Position numbers and translations under genes: made by a program
Notes under the pieces: generated by a model
The model's input: the letters and a program-made list of their open reading frames with translations, nothing else
What the model was told of the DNA's origin: nothing
The model's database searches: none
In this document: one piece after another, positions 23,351-35,025 of the stretch
Numbering within the stretch: the first letter of the stretch is position 1
Layout: every line of letters starts with the position of its first letter
Source of the DNA: Hyposmocoma kahamanoa
Taxonomy: Eukaryota > Arthropoda > Insecta > Lepidoptera > Cosmopterigidae
NCBI RefSeq assembly: GCF_003589595.1
Contig: NW_020656077.1
Location: 8,721,357-8,785,356, forward strand
DNA length: 64,000 bases
Reading direction: 5' to 3'

Positions 23351-24034
23351 AAAATCACCGTGTGTAACCGCTCCAAACATCTAATATTGCTATTATCAGT
23401 TGCAAATTGAACCAGTTATATTTCTGGGATGAGCTTAAGGAGAAGAACTAGAGCATTATCAGGCTAACCGCGCTCCGGTTACGTCTAGTTGCTTAGGAAA
23501 TAATCGGATTAGCTTTTAGAACACATCCGCTATTGACCGGTGATGCAGCCAATTTGTACGCTTATATTACATTAATACACTGCTACACTCATACTAAACA
23601 TGTCTTCTCATGTCTCCAACTCTATTGCTGTATCTGCTATCCGGCTATGAAATTATAATATCCTGTTACATAATTCCAAAATAGTTAGCGTATTGTATTA
23701 TGTCCGATAATTTAAACTTGTGTAAGAAATAACCCTATTTCTTGCACTCTAAATCGCACATATTTGTTTTTCTGTAACTACAGTGTAGATTAATCTGGTT
23801 AAAGTTGAACTAGGGACTTGAGACAGCGATTGTGTGTAATATGCGAATGGAATTTTATAGGTTCGATAAGTATTTACTTATTACAAAAGTATTAGATGAA
23901 TACAAGACAATTTTATTGTCTTATTTTCCGATCGAAGAAAGGAATATTTTGTTAAGTGCTTAAGGTGTGCAGTTCTGCACAGCATCCAGAGTCAGCAGTG
24001 GCATTTTTAAATAAAAATAAAACTTAAATGCAAG
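23351..24034. other. Upstream region of FT3
   Basis: No gene. A GGTGTGCAG motif at 23964-23972 resembles the putative initiator of FT4 and FT6. A five-codon upstream frame (ATG 24028, stop 24040) overlaps the FT3 start in another frame. Confidence 0.4.
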
Positions 24035-24903
24035 ATGATTAAAATTAAAAACAAAGGAAACTACGAGTTAAAAAAAAAGGTGCTGGAAGCTATAGTTATA
24101 ACCATTAGCATGACTTACGTTGACGGATTTGCAGAAAAGTTTGATAATGTAGTTTACATACTCATGTGGAAGCCTGCGGAACATCTACCTTGGCCTTTCC
24201 AAATTATGCTACCCGCTAGGCAACCTTTTATTAAAAGAAATTGCACGTTCGTCAACTGTTACGTTACTGATGACCCATTGTTTTTCGGCGACATATTAGA
24301 TTACGACGTGCTACTATTCGATGTGTTATTCGTCAGAAACATGGACATGCCGCTTAAAAGGTCTGAAAGACAGAAATACGTTTTGGTTGGATTTGAACCG
24401 GCAGGAATGAATGTAATACCTGAGAAATTCAATAATTATTTCAATCTAACTTGGACGTACAAACTCGATTCCGATGTTGTTCTTCCATACATCGTGGTTA
24501 AAAACGAATTAAACGAGAAAATAGGACCTAAAACGAACATGCATTGGATTAAAATCAACGAGATGAATGAAACAAGTTTATATGTCAGGAATAAATTGCA
24601 GAAAAAGCGTATAGCAGCGGCATGGTTTGCAACTAACTGTTACATGGCACCAAGTGGCCGCTTACAGTTTGTCGCAGATGTCCAGAAGGAACTTGCTAAA
24701 TATGGTCAACGTGTAGATGTTTACGGGGGTTGCGGAAATAACACTTGCGCAGGAGACGAATGTTACGCTTTAATAGAGTCCACATATTATTTCTATTTGG
24801 CATTTGAGAATTCCTTTTGCGAAGACTACGTTTCCGAAAAGGTTTTAACTGGCTTAGAACATTATGCAGTGCCAATAGTTTTCGGGACCGCAAACTACAC
24901 CCG
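24035..24903 (+). CDS. FT3 exon 1: GT10 fucosyltransferase-like
   Basis: Joined across a 5.3-kb intron to 30196-30571; 414 residues. Lys-rich N terminus, hydrophobic segment at residues 16-29, Glu121 in Phe-Glu-Pro-Ala as predicted base, then Tyr-Lys-Leu-Asp-Ser-Asp with a Leu (not Phe) before the following Pro-Tyr. The signature FENSFCEDYVSEK is intact. Carries an extra Met in Cys-Tyr-Met-Ala-Pro-Ser, and the variable loop before the Asp-Glu-Cys motif is short. The donor is CCG/GTAAGT, a strong match, and the only copy whose split Arg is CG/A. The start is the only sensible ATG, although it competes with an overlapping short upstream ATG seven bases before it. Confidence 0.93.
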
Positions 24904-24999
24904 GTAAGTTTGTCCCAGTTACTAAGCATACGCACTGTAGTGTATGTATATGAAACTATCTCGCATCAGTTTTCATACATGCGCGTTTAGTCTTGGTAC

Positions 25000-25165
25000 T
25001 TCTAAACTTGCCTCTTTTAAGGCCATCCCAAATCGACATGCATGTACGTTGACGGTTATCTATCCTCAATCACACCAACATTCTCTCTATAAGTTTGTTT
25101 CGCCAATCTACTAACATCCATCATCTCTACGTCAGCAAACGATCAAAGCAATCCCTTTTTCTATC
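25000..25165 (-). mobile_element. Degenerate RTE-like LINE C-terminal remnant
   Basis: Minus-strand translation shows Leu-Ala-Lys-Gln-Thr-Tyr-Arg-Glu-Asn-Val, in the position where the fragment at 4946-5288 has Val-Thr-Lys-Gln-Ile-Tyr-Lys-Ala-Ser-Val. Frames are broken. Confidence 0.4.
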
Positions 25166-25849
25166 TCACTACACTGTCCGAAACACCGCACATACTGCGC
25201 ATGGCTTTCATTACTTCAGCATTCACCATTCTTATTATGCTGTACCCAATACTAAATTTTTTCACGCAAATAATGACACTGAAGTCCATAAACGTTGACA
25301 TCTATAAGCCGCGCACCGACGTAGCGCGTGTATGCCAGCGATCATTGGTATGTGTAAGTATTGCTTACCTATCGTGTGAGATTTCGATACTGCGTGTCGC
25401 TAGAGATTCAATATTTTGATATGTTGTAGAGCACTAACATCGCTATTAAGATTTTGTATGGCCAAATTAACTTAGCGTTAACTTACGGTCTTCGAAAAAA
25501 TAATAGAAAATTACACTGTGGAACGTCTATCTACTCGCTTACATCCTCTCCAATTGTAGAAGATGTGGGTTTTATTTTTTTGTATCTAATGGAGCAATAA
25601 AGATGTTTGACGTAATTTCACTTATGCCATTCTTCCATAACGGGTGTGAAATGTTTAGGGCCCAATAGTACGTAACTCTACGTAAAAATGAAACTTACAA
25701 TATACAATCAGACTCCCAATCAATCTTAAAACAGTGCATAGCTTTTGGTCAACACCCTCACTGAGCTATGGCTCACAACTTGCTTTTAATTAATTAGTAG
25801 TTATATATTGTTTATTACGTATATTTATTTGATGTCCTTTCTCTTTAGG

Positions 25850-26040
25850 AAATGAAACTATTTTTCCGGATTTAAATCGCGTATATTTGTTATTATTATT
25901 CGTTATTGTATTCCTTCTTTTTTGTTATTTTGTTTGTTTTGTATTTTTGTTTCATACTTACTACTCCCTATTGTTGTGTGTGCTTGTGAAAAGTCAATAA
26001 ACGTGCTCTATCTATCTATCTGCCTATCTATTTATATATC
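25850..26040 (+). repeat. Repeat fragments with (CTAT)n tail
   Basis: 25854-25892 carries GAAACTATTTTTCCGGATTT, also at 37907 and 47985, a dispersed repeat. 25980-26040 is a retroelement-type 3' end with AATAAACGTGCTC followed by CTAT/CTGC repeats. Confidence 0.45.
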
Positions 26041-26202
26041 TCCAAAACGATGACGTAATCACAGCAATGCTTACACCTGGATTTTTGGTAGGTGTAATCG
26101 TGCATTTAAACGTTGCTAAGGCTTCTTACCAGATCATATTTAGGTACATACTTTAACATCCCGGGATACAGGTTTGTTGTAATTTGTCCTTATGTTGTTT
26201 TT

Positions 26203-26415
26203 TATTAACCGACTTCAAAAAAAGGAGAAGGTTCTCAATTCGACATTATGTTTTTTTTTTGTATGTATGCTACACGATAACTCCAGTAATTGTGAACAGA
26301 TTTTCGTGATTCTTTTGTTTTTTGAAAGAGGGTGCCTCTTTAGTGGTCCCACCAACATTCATTTTTATAAATAGCGCCTGAATTTTACTTAAGGAGCAAT
26401 TATTTTAATGGTTGG
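26203..26415 (+). repeat. Dispersed repeat beginning TTAACCGACTTCAAAAAAAGG
   Basis: TTAACCGACTTCAAAAAAAG followed by GAAGGTTCTCAATTCGAC is the start of a repeat that I recognise as very common in moth and butterfly genomes. A shorter relative occurs at 45890-45925. The element class is not certain. Confidence 0.5.
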
Positions 26416-26579
26416 TTTTGCTATTCTCCAATTCAAGGCATTTTTCTCTTTATATACTTTGAGTAGTGAGAACCGATTTTTATTATCTCCTGTGTCAAGC
26501 CCTGCAAAGTGGCGAACTAGGGGATATTTCAATAAAACTTGGCAAATAGATGATGATACTCTGTACTGAGATTATAATA

Positions 26580-26815
26580 CTAAGTGACGGTGGTAAGCGA
26601 CACGCCTGTCCGTAACCATTGCAGTGCCACTCAGAGCTTTAAATTGCAAAGATCTTATGGGCACTGCCACTGCGCCCGTCACCCTGAGACATAAGTTGAC
26701 AAGTCCCATGTGCCTGTAATTTCACCAGCAACCGGAACACATTAACGCTGGCATTACTGCTTGGCGGCAGAAATAGGTAAGGTAGCAGTGCTTCGCTAGA
26801 CGAACTCTTTCACAT
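26580..26815 (+). mobile_element. SINE copy in FT3 intron
   Basis: Same family as 48884-49140: GGTAAGCGACACGCCTGTCC, then CCACTCAGAGCTTTAAAT, then TGAGACATAAGTTGACAAGT. Confidence 0.65.
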
Positions 26816-27404
26816 AAAGTGTTGTATTGTTCGTTAATGTTTTGAAACTTTGTGTATTAACAATGTTTAGTGTGTCCTTGATAATTATCGGCAGAATGTA
26901 TACGAGAGCAATATGAATGAATGAAATATAAGGTATACTTTTGTAAGTAAAGAAAATAAATGATAATTAGTGATAATACTCGTTATAAATAAATACACAG
27001 GAAGATTATAACACTATGTGTTAGTATTGTGACGATGCTACCTCCGCCATCGTACTTAATGTCTGAAACGAGCACTCCTGCATGTCTTCACTAGTAATTT
27101 TAATCCGTTTACCAGTTTCTAATATCTAATATCTTTAAAATCAAGTAGCCTAATCAATATATATTATATTTCTTCACCTTTAGTTTTATTAGTTTAATTG
27201 TAATCGGTGCGTCTTGTCATTTTTTATTTCACTAGTCATTTTTGATGCTATAAATATCTAAGATGCGGAGTCAAACAAAATAATAATGTTAGAATAAAAG
27301 TAAAGTGTAATAGTCAATGTTCGAACTCTTATATTTTTTCTCATCTCACCAAACACGTCCACCGTTCATGAACTCGTAAAATTAATCATCTAAACCTACG
27401 CAGG

Positions 27405-27585
27405 TCGCACATTCACTCTAATATGTATCCACATTTTCAAGCACTTCGCAGATCACTTGCACTTTCACAGACATCACAAACAATTACACACACACCACAT
27501 GCACTTTCGTACACATCACACGCACTTCCACACACACCACATGCACTCAATCATCACACACACTCTCACACACTTACAATTTAAT
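27405..27585. repeat. CA-rich low-complexity tract
   Basis: Irregular CACACA/CACTT/ATCACA repeats about 180 bp long, without a fixed unit. Confidence 0.6.
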
Positions 27586-27679
27586 TTTTATTCTATATAT
27601 ATATATTTTGTTAATTTTTAATTTTTTTTTGTTATCACTCTTTTTTCCAATTAAGTATACATGTAACTTGTTAATATAG

Positions 27680-27880
27680 ATTTATAAATATTGATCAGAA
27701 TTTCTGGAGGTGGAGGCCTGGTGACCTAAAATACAGGGTATCCTAGTTCTAGTTATCCAGGCTCCAGTCTCTAAAAATTTTCCTGTCATGTTTTTTACTT
27801 TAATATCTCTTATGTTTACTTAAGTTGTTACAAATTTGTGGAGGAAATAAAGAATTTACTTACTTACTCACTTAGTTTAA
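27680..27880 (+). mobile_element. Retroelement 3' UTR with (TTAC)n tail
   Basis: Non-coding stretch ending GGAGGAAATAAAGAATTTAC followed by TTACTTACT repeats, the usual form of a non-LTR element 3' end. No coding part is visible. Confidence 0.4.
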
Positions 27881-27984
27881 ACAATAAATTCATGTGGACT
27901 GAGTGATCTATTATTGTTGCTGCCTATTGGCGGTTAACAACCTTTTTAGTGGTTAAGGAAATAGTTGAATAGGTTCAGGGAAAT

Positions 27985-28230
27985 TTTAGCAACAGTAGAG
28001 CTCCTTGAGAAAGAGTTCATCCAGGGTAGCACTGCCATCTTACTTATTTCCACTGGCAAGCAATAATGTCAGCATTACTGTGTTTCGGTTTTGAAGGGTG
28101 CTGGTGAAATTACAGGTACATGTGACTTGTCAACTTATGTCTCATGGTGACAGGCGCAGTGGCATTGCCCCTCAGATCTTTGCGACTTGGCGCAGGACTT
28201 GTTCGTCCCGTCACTTGATATTACAAAAAA
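27985..28230 (-). mobile_element. SINE copy in FT3 intron
   Basis: Same family as 9285-9500; landmarks GAGTTCATCCAGGGTAGCAC and ACTTATGTCTCATGGTGACA, ending in a poly-A-like run at about 28225. Confidence 0.65.
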
Positions 28231-28589
28231 AAAAGATAATTTCATAGCCGGATAGCAGATACAGCAATAGAGTTGGAGTAAAAATTGGAGACATGAGAAG
28301 ACATGTTTAGTATGAGTGTAGCTGAGTGTATCAATGTGCTTCTATATCTTCGTCTTCATGTTCTGTAGCTGAAACAGACTATTTGATGTGTATTCGTTTT
28401 GTGTTTTAATGTCGAATTTTTTTTTTGTGGAATTGTATACCAAACATTTGTGTCATGTGCAATACTTCTCGCTATCGGCAATGGAATACATCGTGATGAG
28501 ACCTGCATGTCGAAGAAACCTGCGTTGGGACAACGTCCCAAATGAGGACAGTGGCTCAAATCAACACCTTGGGCAGTGGTAAGTTTGTG

Positions 28590-29640
28590 ACGGTGTGACC
28601 TCCTTACACCGTCATCTCACCTCTTTGTATCGCCTCTCTCCTCTTGTATCTTATCATTTTTTTTATTTTACTTGTATTTAAATTTTAAATTTGAATAGTT
28701 CCATCTTCCTTCACTTTCTCATTTTGTTTTCGTACCACGGTCACTCCCAGCTCGGCCGCCACAACAGTCAGAGCTGTTAATAAGCTAATCATGTGTAATA
28801 ATTTATAAGTCTACATCCTTCATGTATCTATTTCTGTAATTCAATTTCTCGGCCCATTTTGGGGTAAATGCCTTAATAATAAAGTGTAGGGAGTATTTTA
28901 TACTGTTATACCTGTTTTTTTACATTTACCTTTATATTGTTACAGCCTTTCTTTAAACTTTACTTCTTTAATAAATTTTGTGGACCGGAAGTTTTCCGTT
29001 TCATTGCCGTGAACCTGTTCACGGCTAGTTAGGGTTACAACCTTTTCAAGTATTTTGAATTGATGGTTACACTGCTTAATAGCAATATTTACTACATACA
29101 TAGATATACTACATAAATATTTCCCTAATCGATGGGTTATACTATATAGGATACATGTAAATCTGAATTTCCGTACCTGTATATATCATATTTGGGGGCT
29201 ATTGTTATAATTTAGTATTATGTTTGTATACTTACATTACTATTTATATTGCTTACACTATTTACATTATTTGCTTTACATTTTACGCTTATATATAGTA
29301 TTTAGAGTAAGGTAATGTACTTTGGTGGCATGGCTTACAGGGCTGCGATCGCTCACCATATGGTACTGGCAGAAAACCAGCACTGTTTGACTTCTCTCGG
29401 TCTACAGTATTTATGTTGAGTCAGGGCCATTTCAGCACAAACTGTAGTCATATATACATTACAATTTGATCATTTCTTTTATCAGTTCAATTTGTCTCGC
29501 AGTATGTTTTTTACATAAATATGAATGTTCTATGTGCTTATATGTTATACTCTGTGAAGTGATTGTAAATGTTTTGTTTCTGTTTGTATTTGTGATGAAT
29601 AAACATGTTAATCTGTCTATTTAATTACATGTAAACTTCG
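28590..29640. other. FT3 intron, probable retroelement UTR remnants
   Basis: No coding exon is supported. Several stretches (28590-28885, 29330-29620) resemble LINE 3' UTRs, with AATAAA-type motifs near their ends (28878, 29598). Families not assigned. Confidence 0.3.
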
Positions 29641-29671
29641 ATAATAAGGTCACTGTATTTTGTGTACAAGG

Positions 29672-29957
29672 CATTGACTTGCAAATAAATGGACGACGGG
29701 TCTAATACAAAAACCACGGAAAAAATGTCTCAAGTCAACCTATTTAAACGTAGTGATATGTAAAGGAATCTGAATAAGCTAAAACGTTGAAATTAAATTG
29801 TAATGTCATCGGAGTAATGTCTAATTTTGCTTGCTTCGCTGTCAGTCGAACAAACGAAGACTAAAGCGTGAATGACGCTCTGTATACGATTTTAACGCCC
29901 TATAAGTTCGGACACTTTTTAGCGCGGACCCGACGTCCATATAATTGTAAGTCAATG
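29672..29957 (-). mobile_element. hAT-like MITE-1, copy C (long form)
   Basis: 286 bp, opposite to copy A, perfect 8-bp duplication GTACAAGG (29664-29671, 29958-29965). It sits 238 bp before FT3 exon 2. Confidence 0.9.
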
Positions 29958-29974
29958 GTACAAGGCTATTTTTT

Positions 29975-30130
29975 GTAAGGGTGCTGGCGAAATTACAGGC
30001 ACGTGGGACTTGTCAACTTATGTCTCAGGGTGACGGACGCAGTGGCAGTGCCTCTTGAGTTGCACTGCAACTGTAGTATAAATAAGCGTGACCCTCACCA
30101 CCGGACGCACGACGTTCGCCCCGCTCACTT
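29975..30130 (-). mobile_element. SINE fragment adjoining FT3 exon 2
   Basis: Landmark ACTTATGTCTCAGGGTGACG; ends at CACTTGGTATCAT, only about 65 bp before the FT3 acceptor. Confidence 0.6.
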
Positions 30131-30195
30131 GGTATCATGAAAACAAATCAGTTTTTGTATTTCACTAGTCTCAACATGAGTTGTTTAATTTTTAG

Positions 30196-30571
30196 ATTCA
30201 TGCCTGACGGAATATATCTAAACGCACGTACTTTGGGACCAAGGAAATTAGCGCAAGAAATTGTAGATATCATACACAACAGAGCTAGGTACTATGACTT
30301 CTTCAGGTGGCGTGATTATTACAGCTTTCATTCCATCAGCGAGAATGATTATTATAATGAAATCTGTGGACTGTGTGATTTGCTCAATAACAAGACTGTG
30401 ATGGATCTAAAAACTGTACGTCACACAAATTTGTGGTGGAACGAATGGTACAACGGCATTCCAGACCCAACTGCGGGTAATTTGGAACTTATATTAGATG
30501 AAGAAAAAACCAAGTCGGCAGGTGTTGCCGGCCTTGTATCAGATGTATATAAATACGTTTTTGATTCATGA
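30196..30571 (+). CDS. FT3 exon 2: C-terminal part of GT10 enzyme
   Basis: Acceptor AATTTTTAG/ATTCATG restores the frame as CG/A (Arg290). CGLC is at residues 347-350. The Trp-His-Gly of the other copies reads Trp-Arg-Asp here, and Thr-Gly-Glu-Asn is Ile-Ser-Glu-Asn, so this part has drifted. Near-identical ending to FT2. The stop TGA overlaps an AATAAA (30571-30576), too close to act as its own poly(A) signal; AATAAA at about 30825 is a better candidate. Confidence 0.92.
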
Positions 30572-31147
30572 ATAAAAATACTACTCTTCGGACATTTACG
30601 GAATGGTATTAAATGACATACTTTACGATGTTTGCACTAATAATAACTAACCTATGACACTTGTTAACACAATAGCAAGGGGGAACCACAAGCAATTGGT
30701 AAGTGGGTTCTGTGATGTAATCTTTACTTCACTAATCCTGCTTGTCCCTATTGATACTGGCAAAATGGCAGCTAAATTCTTATAGCAATGATCAATTGTT
30801 GTTGTTTGATTATTTTATAATGTATAAATAAATAACGTATGAATATACAATGTATACTTCTGTAACACTACTGAATTTCCCTTAGACATTTTCTACGTTG
30901 TCGCAACTGGTCGAGCAGGTAATACCTGTCCTCAGGACGGAGTCATGGTATGTATAGACTGTAGTTATTTTCATTATGTATTCATCCCCATCAGAAATTG
31001 AATAGACATATTGACCCAAGAATTTTATTGTTAACCTCTTCAAGCGGCGTAAAGGAGATTCGTAGCTATAAAATTTCGTTGAAGTACAGGCGGTGAGCAC
31101 GCAGCTGTGAAATATTTAAGCAAGCAAATAAAAAATTACAAGACAAT
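30572..31147. other. Shortest intergenic gap of the array (FT3-FT4)
   Basis: Only 576 bp separate the FT3 stop from the FT4 start. It must contain the FT3 3' end and the FT4 promoter. No transposon is recognised, in contrast to every other gap. Confidence 0.6.
31067..31104 (+). promoter_or_regulatory. Putative FT4 core promoter
   Basis: TATAAA at 31067-31072 followed, 24 bp from its first base, by CGGTGAGCACGCAGC at 31091. FT6 has an A/T-rich CATAAAA at 50177 and CGGTGTGCACGCAAGC at 50201, the same spacing. The shared motif lies 57-65 bp before the respective ATG. Inferred from paralogue comparison only. Confidence 0.4.
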
Positions 31148-32022
31148 ATGTTTCAAAAGCAGACAAAATGCCCATGCTCTTTAAAAATATGTATAACACA
31201 AATCCTAGTCATCGCCATCAACATTTACTACGCAAACGGATTTGCTGAAAAGTTAGACGACGTCATTTATTTGCTATTGTGGTCTGGTGGCCACATGAGT
31301 ATCGAAGATATGCCCTTTAGAATTATGCCTTATGGAAGAGCACCCTTTATCCACAGGAACTGTACGTACAATAACTGTTACTTTACTGATGACAGTACAT
31401 ACTTCAGTGATTTATTAAAATTCGACGTTATATTGTTTAATGTTTTGTACACAAAGTATGATTTGGAGTTACCGCACGTAAGATCTGAAAATCAAAAATA
31501 TGTTTTGGTAGGATTGGAACCTGCCACGATACATGAGGTACATGAGAAAATGAACAAGTTCTTCAATATCACCTGGACATACAAACTCGATTCTGATGTT
31601 GTTTTTCCATACATCGTAATAAAAAACGAACGCGATGAGATAATAGGACCTAGAAGAGACATGCATTGGATTGACATCAGAGATATGAACGAAACTAGTG
31701 CGTATATTAAGAACAAATTGCAGAAAAAACGAATTGCAGCAGCATGGTTTGCGTCGAACTGTGACGCACCAAATGGACGACTAGAGTTCGTTAGATTATT
31801 GCATAGAGAATTAGAGAAATATGGCCAGCGTGTGGATACATACGGCATGTGTGGAAATTTATGGTGTCCAGGAGATGAATGCTATGCCGTAATAGAATCC
31901 ACTTATTATTTCTATTTGGCGTTTGAGAATTCTTTCAGCGAAGACTATGTCACTGAAAAGATATTGACGGCGCTAGAACACTTTGTGGTGCCAGTTGTTT
32001 TTGGGGGTGCCAACTATACAAG
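31148..32022 (+). CDS. FT4 exon 1: GT10 fucosyltransferase-like
   Basis: Joined to 32561-32936; 416 residues. The N terminus has three Cys among the first 15 residues, then a hydrophobic segment (12-29) ending at Gly-Phe-Ala. A two- to three-residue insertion (Ser-Gly-Gly-His-Met-Ser) follows the first catalytic strand and is absent from the other copies. Glu124 sits in Leu-Glu-Pro-Ala-Thr. The signature is FENSFSEDYVTEK, with Ser in place of the Cys of FT2, FT3, FT5 and FT7. Donor AAG/GTAAGG. The start is the first ATG after the putative core promoter. Confidence 0.93.
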
Positions 32023-32082
32023 GTAAGGGAAATGCAAATATCTGTAACAAATACATAGAGAGATTCTAAAGGTCTAGTGATT

Positions 32083-32165
32083 CGGTCTGTAGCTCTGTTG
32101 GTAAAGAGTGCAGTCAGATCCAAAGATCTTTCTTTGTGTTTAGGATCTTTGTATTAATAACAATA
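32083..32165 (+). mobile_element. Rearranged SINE fragment in FT4 intron
   Basis: An A-box-like TGTAGCTCTGTTGGTAAAGA is followed directly by the family tail GGATCTTTGTATTAATAA, so the B-box region and body are deleted. Same family as 2935-3260. Confidence 0.5.
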
Positions 32166-32560
32166 TACAGGTAATATTGGCATAGTGTATTCACGTTTGT
32201 TTCGTTAAATTCATAAAGGGTTTTGCTACACCTCGAACTCTAAAATTGTTTTTAAATCTATTCGGTTTCCGAGATAACCTAAAGTAAACGCGCATTTCTT
32301 GTTCGTAATATATATATGTATAAATGTAATCATAGACAATACAGGACAGAATTATTCTTTAAGTATTTATTAAATAATTAGTCTCATCGTTTTCAATGAT
32401 ATCCCAATCATGTCAATGGATATATTTCGATTTTAAATTATTTTATTTCTCTTCCAATGCCGGCCATTCTTTCCGGTCATCTGCTTTCCTCATCCAATTT
32501 ATCCTCGCCAATTTGACAAGGGAAATTATTCTATGCATATTGTCTCAATCTTGTTTTTAG

Positions 32561-32936
32561 ATTCATGCCTGATGGAATTTATTTAAACGCACGCGTTTTG
32601 GGACCAGCTAAACTAGCTAAAGAGATGATAGATATTATGTATAATAGAACGAGGTATTACGAGTTCTTCAAATGGCACGGGTATTATAGTTTCCACCACA
32701 CAGGTGAAAACGACTTCCACTACGAAATCTGTGGACTTTGTGATATACTTAACAATAAGACGCGGATGAGCGAAAAAAGGAGCTATCGCACAAATTTGTG
32801 GTGGAACGAATGGTATGACGGAATACCAAACGCGACAGAAGGTTTGATGCGTCTAATATTGGAAGATGAGAAACCTAAGTCTGCGGGTGTGGCTGGTCTT
32901 GTATCAAACATATATAATTACGTTTTTGATCAATGA
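32561..32936 (+). CDS. FT4 exon 2: C-terminal part of GT10 enzyme
   Basis: Follows the shortest intron (538 bp), acceptor CTTGTTTTTAG/ATTCATG. Arg292 is split AG/A; CGLC at 349-352. Ends Ser-Asn-Ile-Tyr-Asn-Tyr-Val-Phe-Asp-Gln. The Lys-Ser-Ala-Gly-Val-Ala-Gly-Leu-Val run is shared with FT2 and FT3, grouping FT2-FT4. Confidence 0.93.
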
Positions 32937-33942
32937 TTTCAATGCGCAAATGTGTACACTGTGAAATGACTAAACAGCAGATGCTACGGTACAAATAATA
33001 AGTTGAATTGCAACAAAACAACATTTGATTGCATCCTATTTTTTATGAATAGCAAAAGATACTGAAGAGTTCTTTGGAAACATGGTGTGATTAATGCTGC
33101 TGTCGGAACAAAAAATGCACAACTGACATTGACCTTTTCACTTATAATTCATTTTAATTATATTCGGGATCGGAAAAAAAAGGCCAACCTACCAAAGTTT
33201 TAAATTCAAAATGTTTCTCAATAATTATTGAACATACAGTCAGCAAATACTATAATCAAAGCATTTTACTTAATATATATATAATACGGAACTGTGTCTT
33301 TATAATGTAGTTTAATTACAATAGTTACTTCATAAACAACACACAAACAAGTGACTATAATTATTGTACGCTTTAGTTCTAATTCATATTAGAAATCACA
33401 TTTAAATTGGTTGCAGTATTAAAAATTATAATCATTTTTTTTTTCTATAAAATTTAAAGATTAAAATAAGTTTCTTTTTAAATTAATGGCTAATCAAAAT
33501 ACAATAAAAGTTTCTTTATAAAGTACAAGGCCTGTATGGGATCATGCCTGGCCTGCGGCGCGTGTTGGGGTTTAAATTTCGGGGTGTGCTTATTAGTACC
33601 AGAATTTCGACCAGCCCGCAGTAACGAATGTTACAATGTTCAATGAATGGAAGAAATGTCGAATTTAACAATTGAAATATCATATTAATTAACGTCTCTT
33701 TTAAAGCACCACAGTTGCTGCCTCCTTTTCTCATCGTAGTCTTTGATATTTTACGAAAAGCAGCCTGCAATACATAGCATATATTCAATAGGTGTACTGA
33801 AAAAGCAAACAACATGCAATACCTTAAATCATATTACACAATTATGGCAATAGAGGAAGATAAGGTGGAAGAAAGGGCCAGAATGAAGCTTGACACGATC
33901 CATCAATTTATCTTTCACGGTACTCGTAGCCACCTTATGTAC
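32937..33942. other. Intergenic after FT4, nothing assigned
   Basis: AT-rich. A minus-strand frame at 33516-33815 lacks any recognisable motif and is not called. Confidence 0.35.
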
Positions 33943-34380
33943 AACTTCGATACCTGCATTCATTGACTTACAATTATATGGACGTCGGGTCCGCGCTAAA
34001 AAGTTTCCGAACTTATAGGGCGTTACGATCGTATACAGAGCGTCATTCACGCTTTAGTCTTCGTTTGTTCGGCTGACAGCGAAGCAAGCAAAATTAGACA
34101 GTACTGCGATGACATTACAATTTAAATTCAACGTTTTAGCTTTTTCATATTCCTTTACATGTCACTACGTTTAAATAGGTTGACTTGGGACATTTTTTTC
34201 GTGGTTTTTGTATTAGACCCGTCGTCCATTTATTTATTTCCATTTAAGTTAATGCCTGCAATGAACACTACACTGGTTTTTTGGCTATTTTCTGTTATTT
34301 TTGTAAACAGCCATATTTATTCACTAAAAATAAGAAAAAAAAACGATTATTTAAATTTTTATTAAATTGATATTCAATTA
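33943..34380. mobile_element. MITE relative of 2087-2346, split by MITE-1 copy D
   Basis: 33943-33960 carries TTCGATACCTGCATT and 34255 onward resumes with CCTGCAATGAACACTAC and then GGCTATTTTCTGTTATTTTT, in the same order as 2089-2165. The sequence between is copy D, so this element was there first. Confidence 0.6.
33961..34254 (+). mobile_element. hAT-like MITE-1, copy D (long form, altered end)
   Basis: 294 bp; left end CATTGACTTACAATTATATGG intact, right end diverged (TTTAAGTTAATG). Flanked by CCTGCATT / CCTGCAAT, an 8-bp duplication with one mismatch. The uninterrupted site can be inferred from 2094-2110. Confidence 0.8.
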
Positions 34381-34504
34381 TTTTTTATGTGAAATTACTC
34401 CACAAAAGTTGTTGTTTATGATATTAGTAATACCTATAGTATAGATGGAAGATATTAAATTCTTCTATATTTTTGCCAGTCTGTGTACTGGCCGGTACTC
34501 TCGT

Positions 34505-34672
34505 TCTTCGGCCAATATCCGGACAATTCCATACATTTACTAACAATTAAGTAATACTTGAATTAATTAAGACGCATGATGCGAATAAACGTTCATACTT
34601 GATATGATCTTTTGACTTAATCGAGTACTATTTATTTGACAGTAATTGTTTCGGACAGAGAACGGGAGCAGA
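34505..34672. mobile_element. MITE-3 family fragment
   Basis: Contains AAGACGCATGATGCGAATAA and TATTTGACAGTAATTGTTTC, as in 18116-18312 and 43714-44135. Ends are incomplete. Confidence 0.5.
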
Positions 34673-34791
34673 TTCCCTGTCCTGTTTTTTTTTTTGTTTA
34701 ATTTTTTCACAATATTCGTTTTAAATACAAAGAATAGCGACATCTCTAGCCAGGGCTGGTAGTTGTAAAGGTATCTAAATGGCGACGTATT

Positions 34792-35010
34792 GCCTCCTGC
34801 CTCAGTGGTTGAACGGTTAACATACCGGACTGCCACGCAGAGGTCCCAGGTACGATTCCCGCTCCGGGAGAAATATTTGTATGGCCTACATTTATTTCTC
34901 TCGTGAGTTTGGTTGTAATTTGTGGTTGTTTATGTGTGTGACATGCCCCCCGCGATACAGGGTTTCCCTAGTGTGGGGCTATGTTGAGTGTGTGCGTTAT
35001 TATTATAATA
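34792..35010 (+). mobile_element. tRNA-derived SINE upstream of the duplicated exon
   Basis: Same family as 44740-44960. The first ~85 bp (tRNA-like head) differ at many sites from that copy, while from GAGAAATATTTGTATGGCC onward, including the flank ATCAATTACAATAAAG, the two are nearly identical. This places the left edge of a recent duplication inside or near the SINE. Confidence 0.8.
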
Positions 35011-35025
35011 TCAATTACAATAAAG

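Noticed and set aside
33516..33815. 99-codon minus-strand frame
   Set aside because: No recognisable motif and no support from repeats or splice sites.
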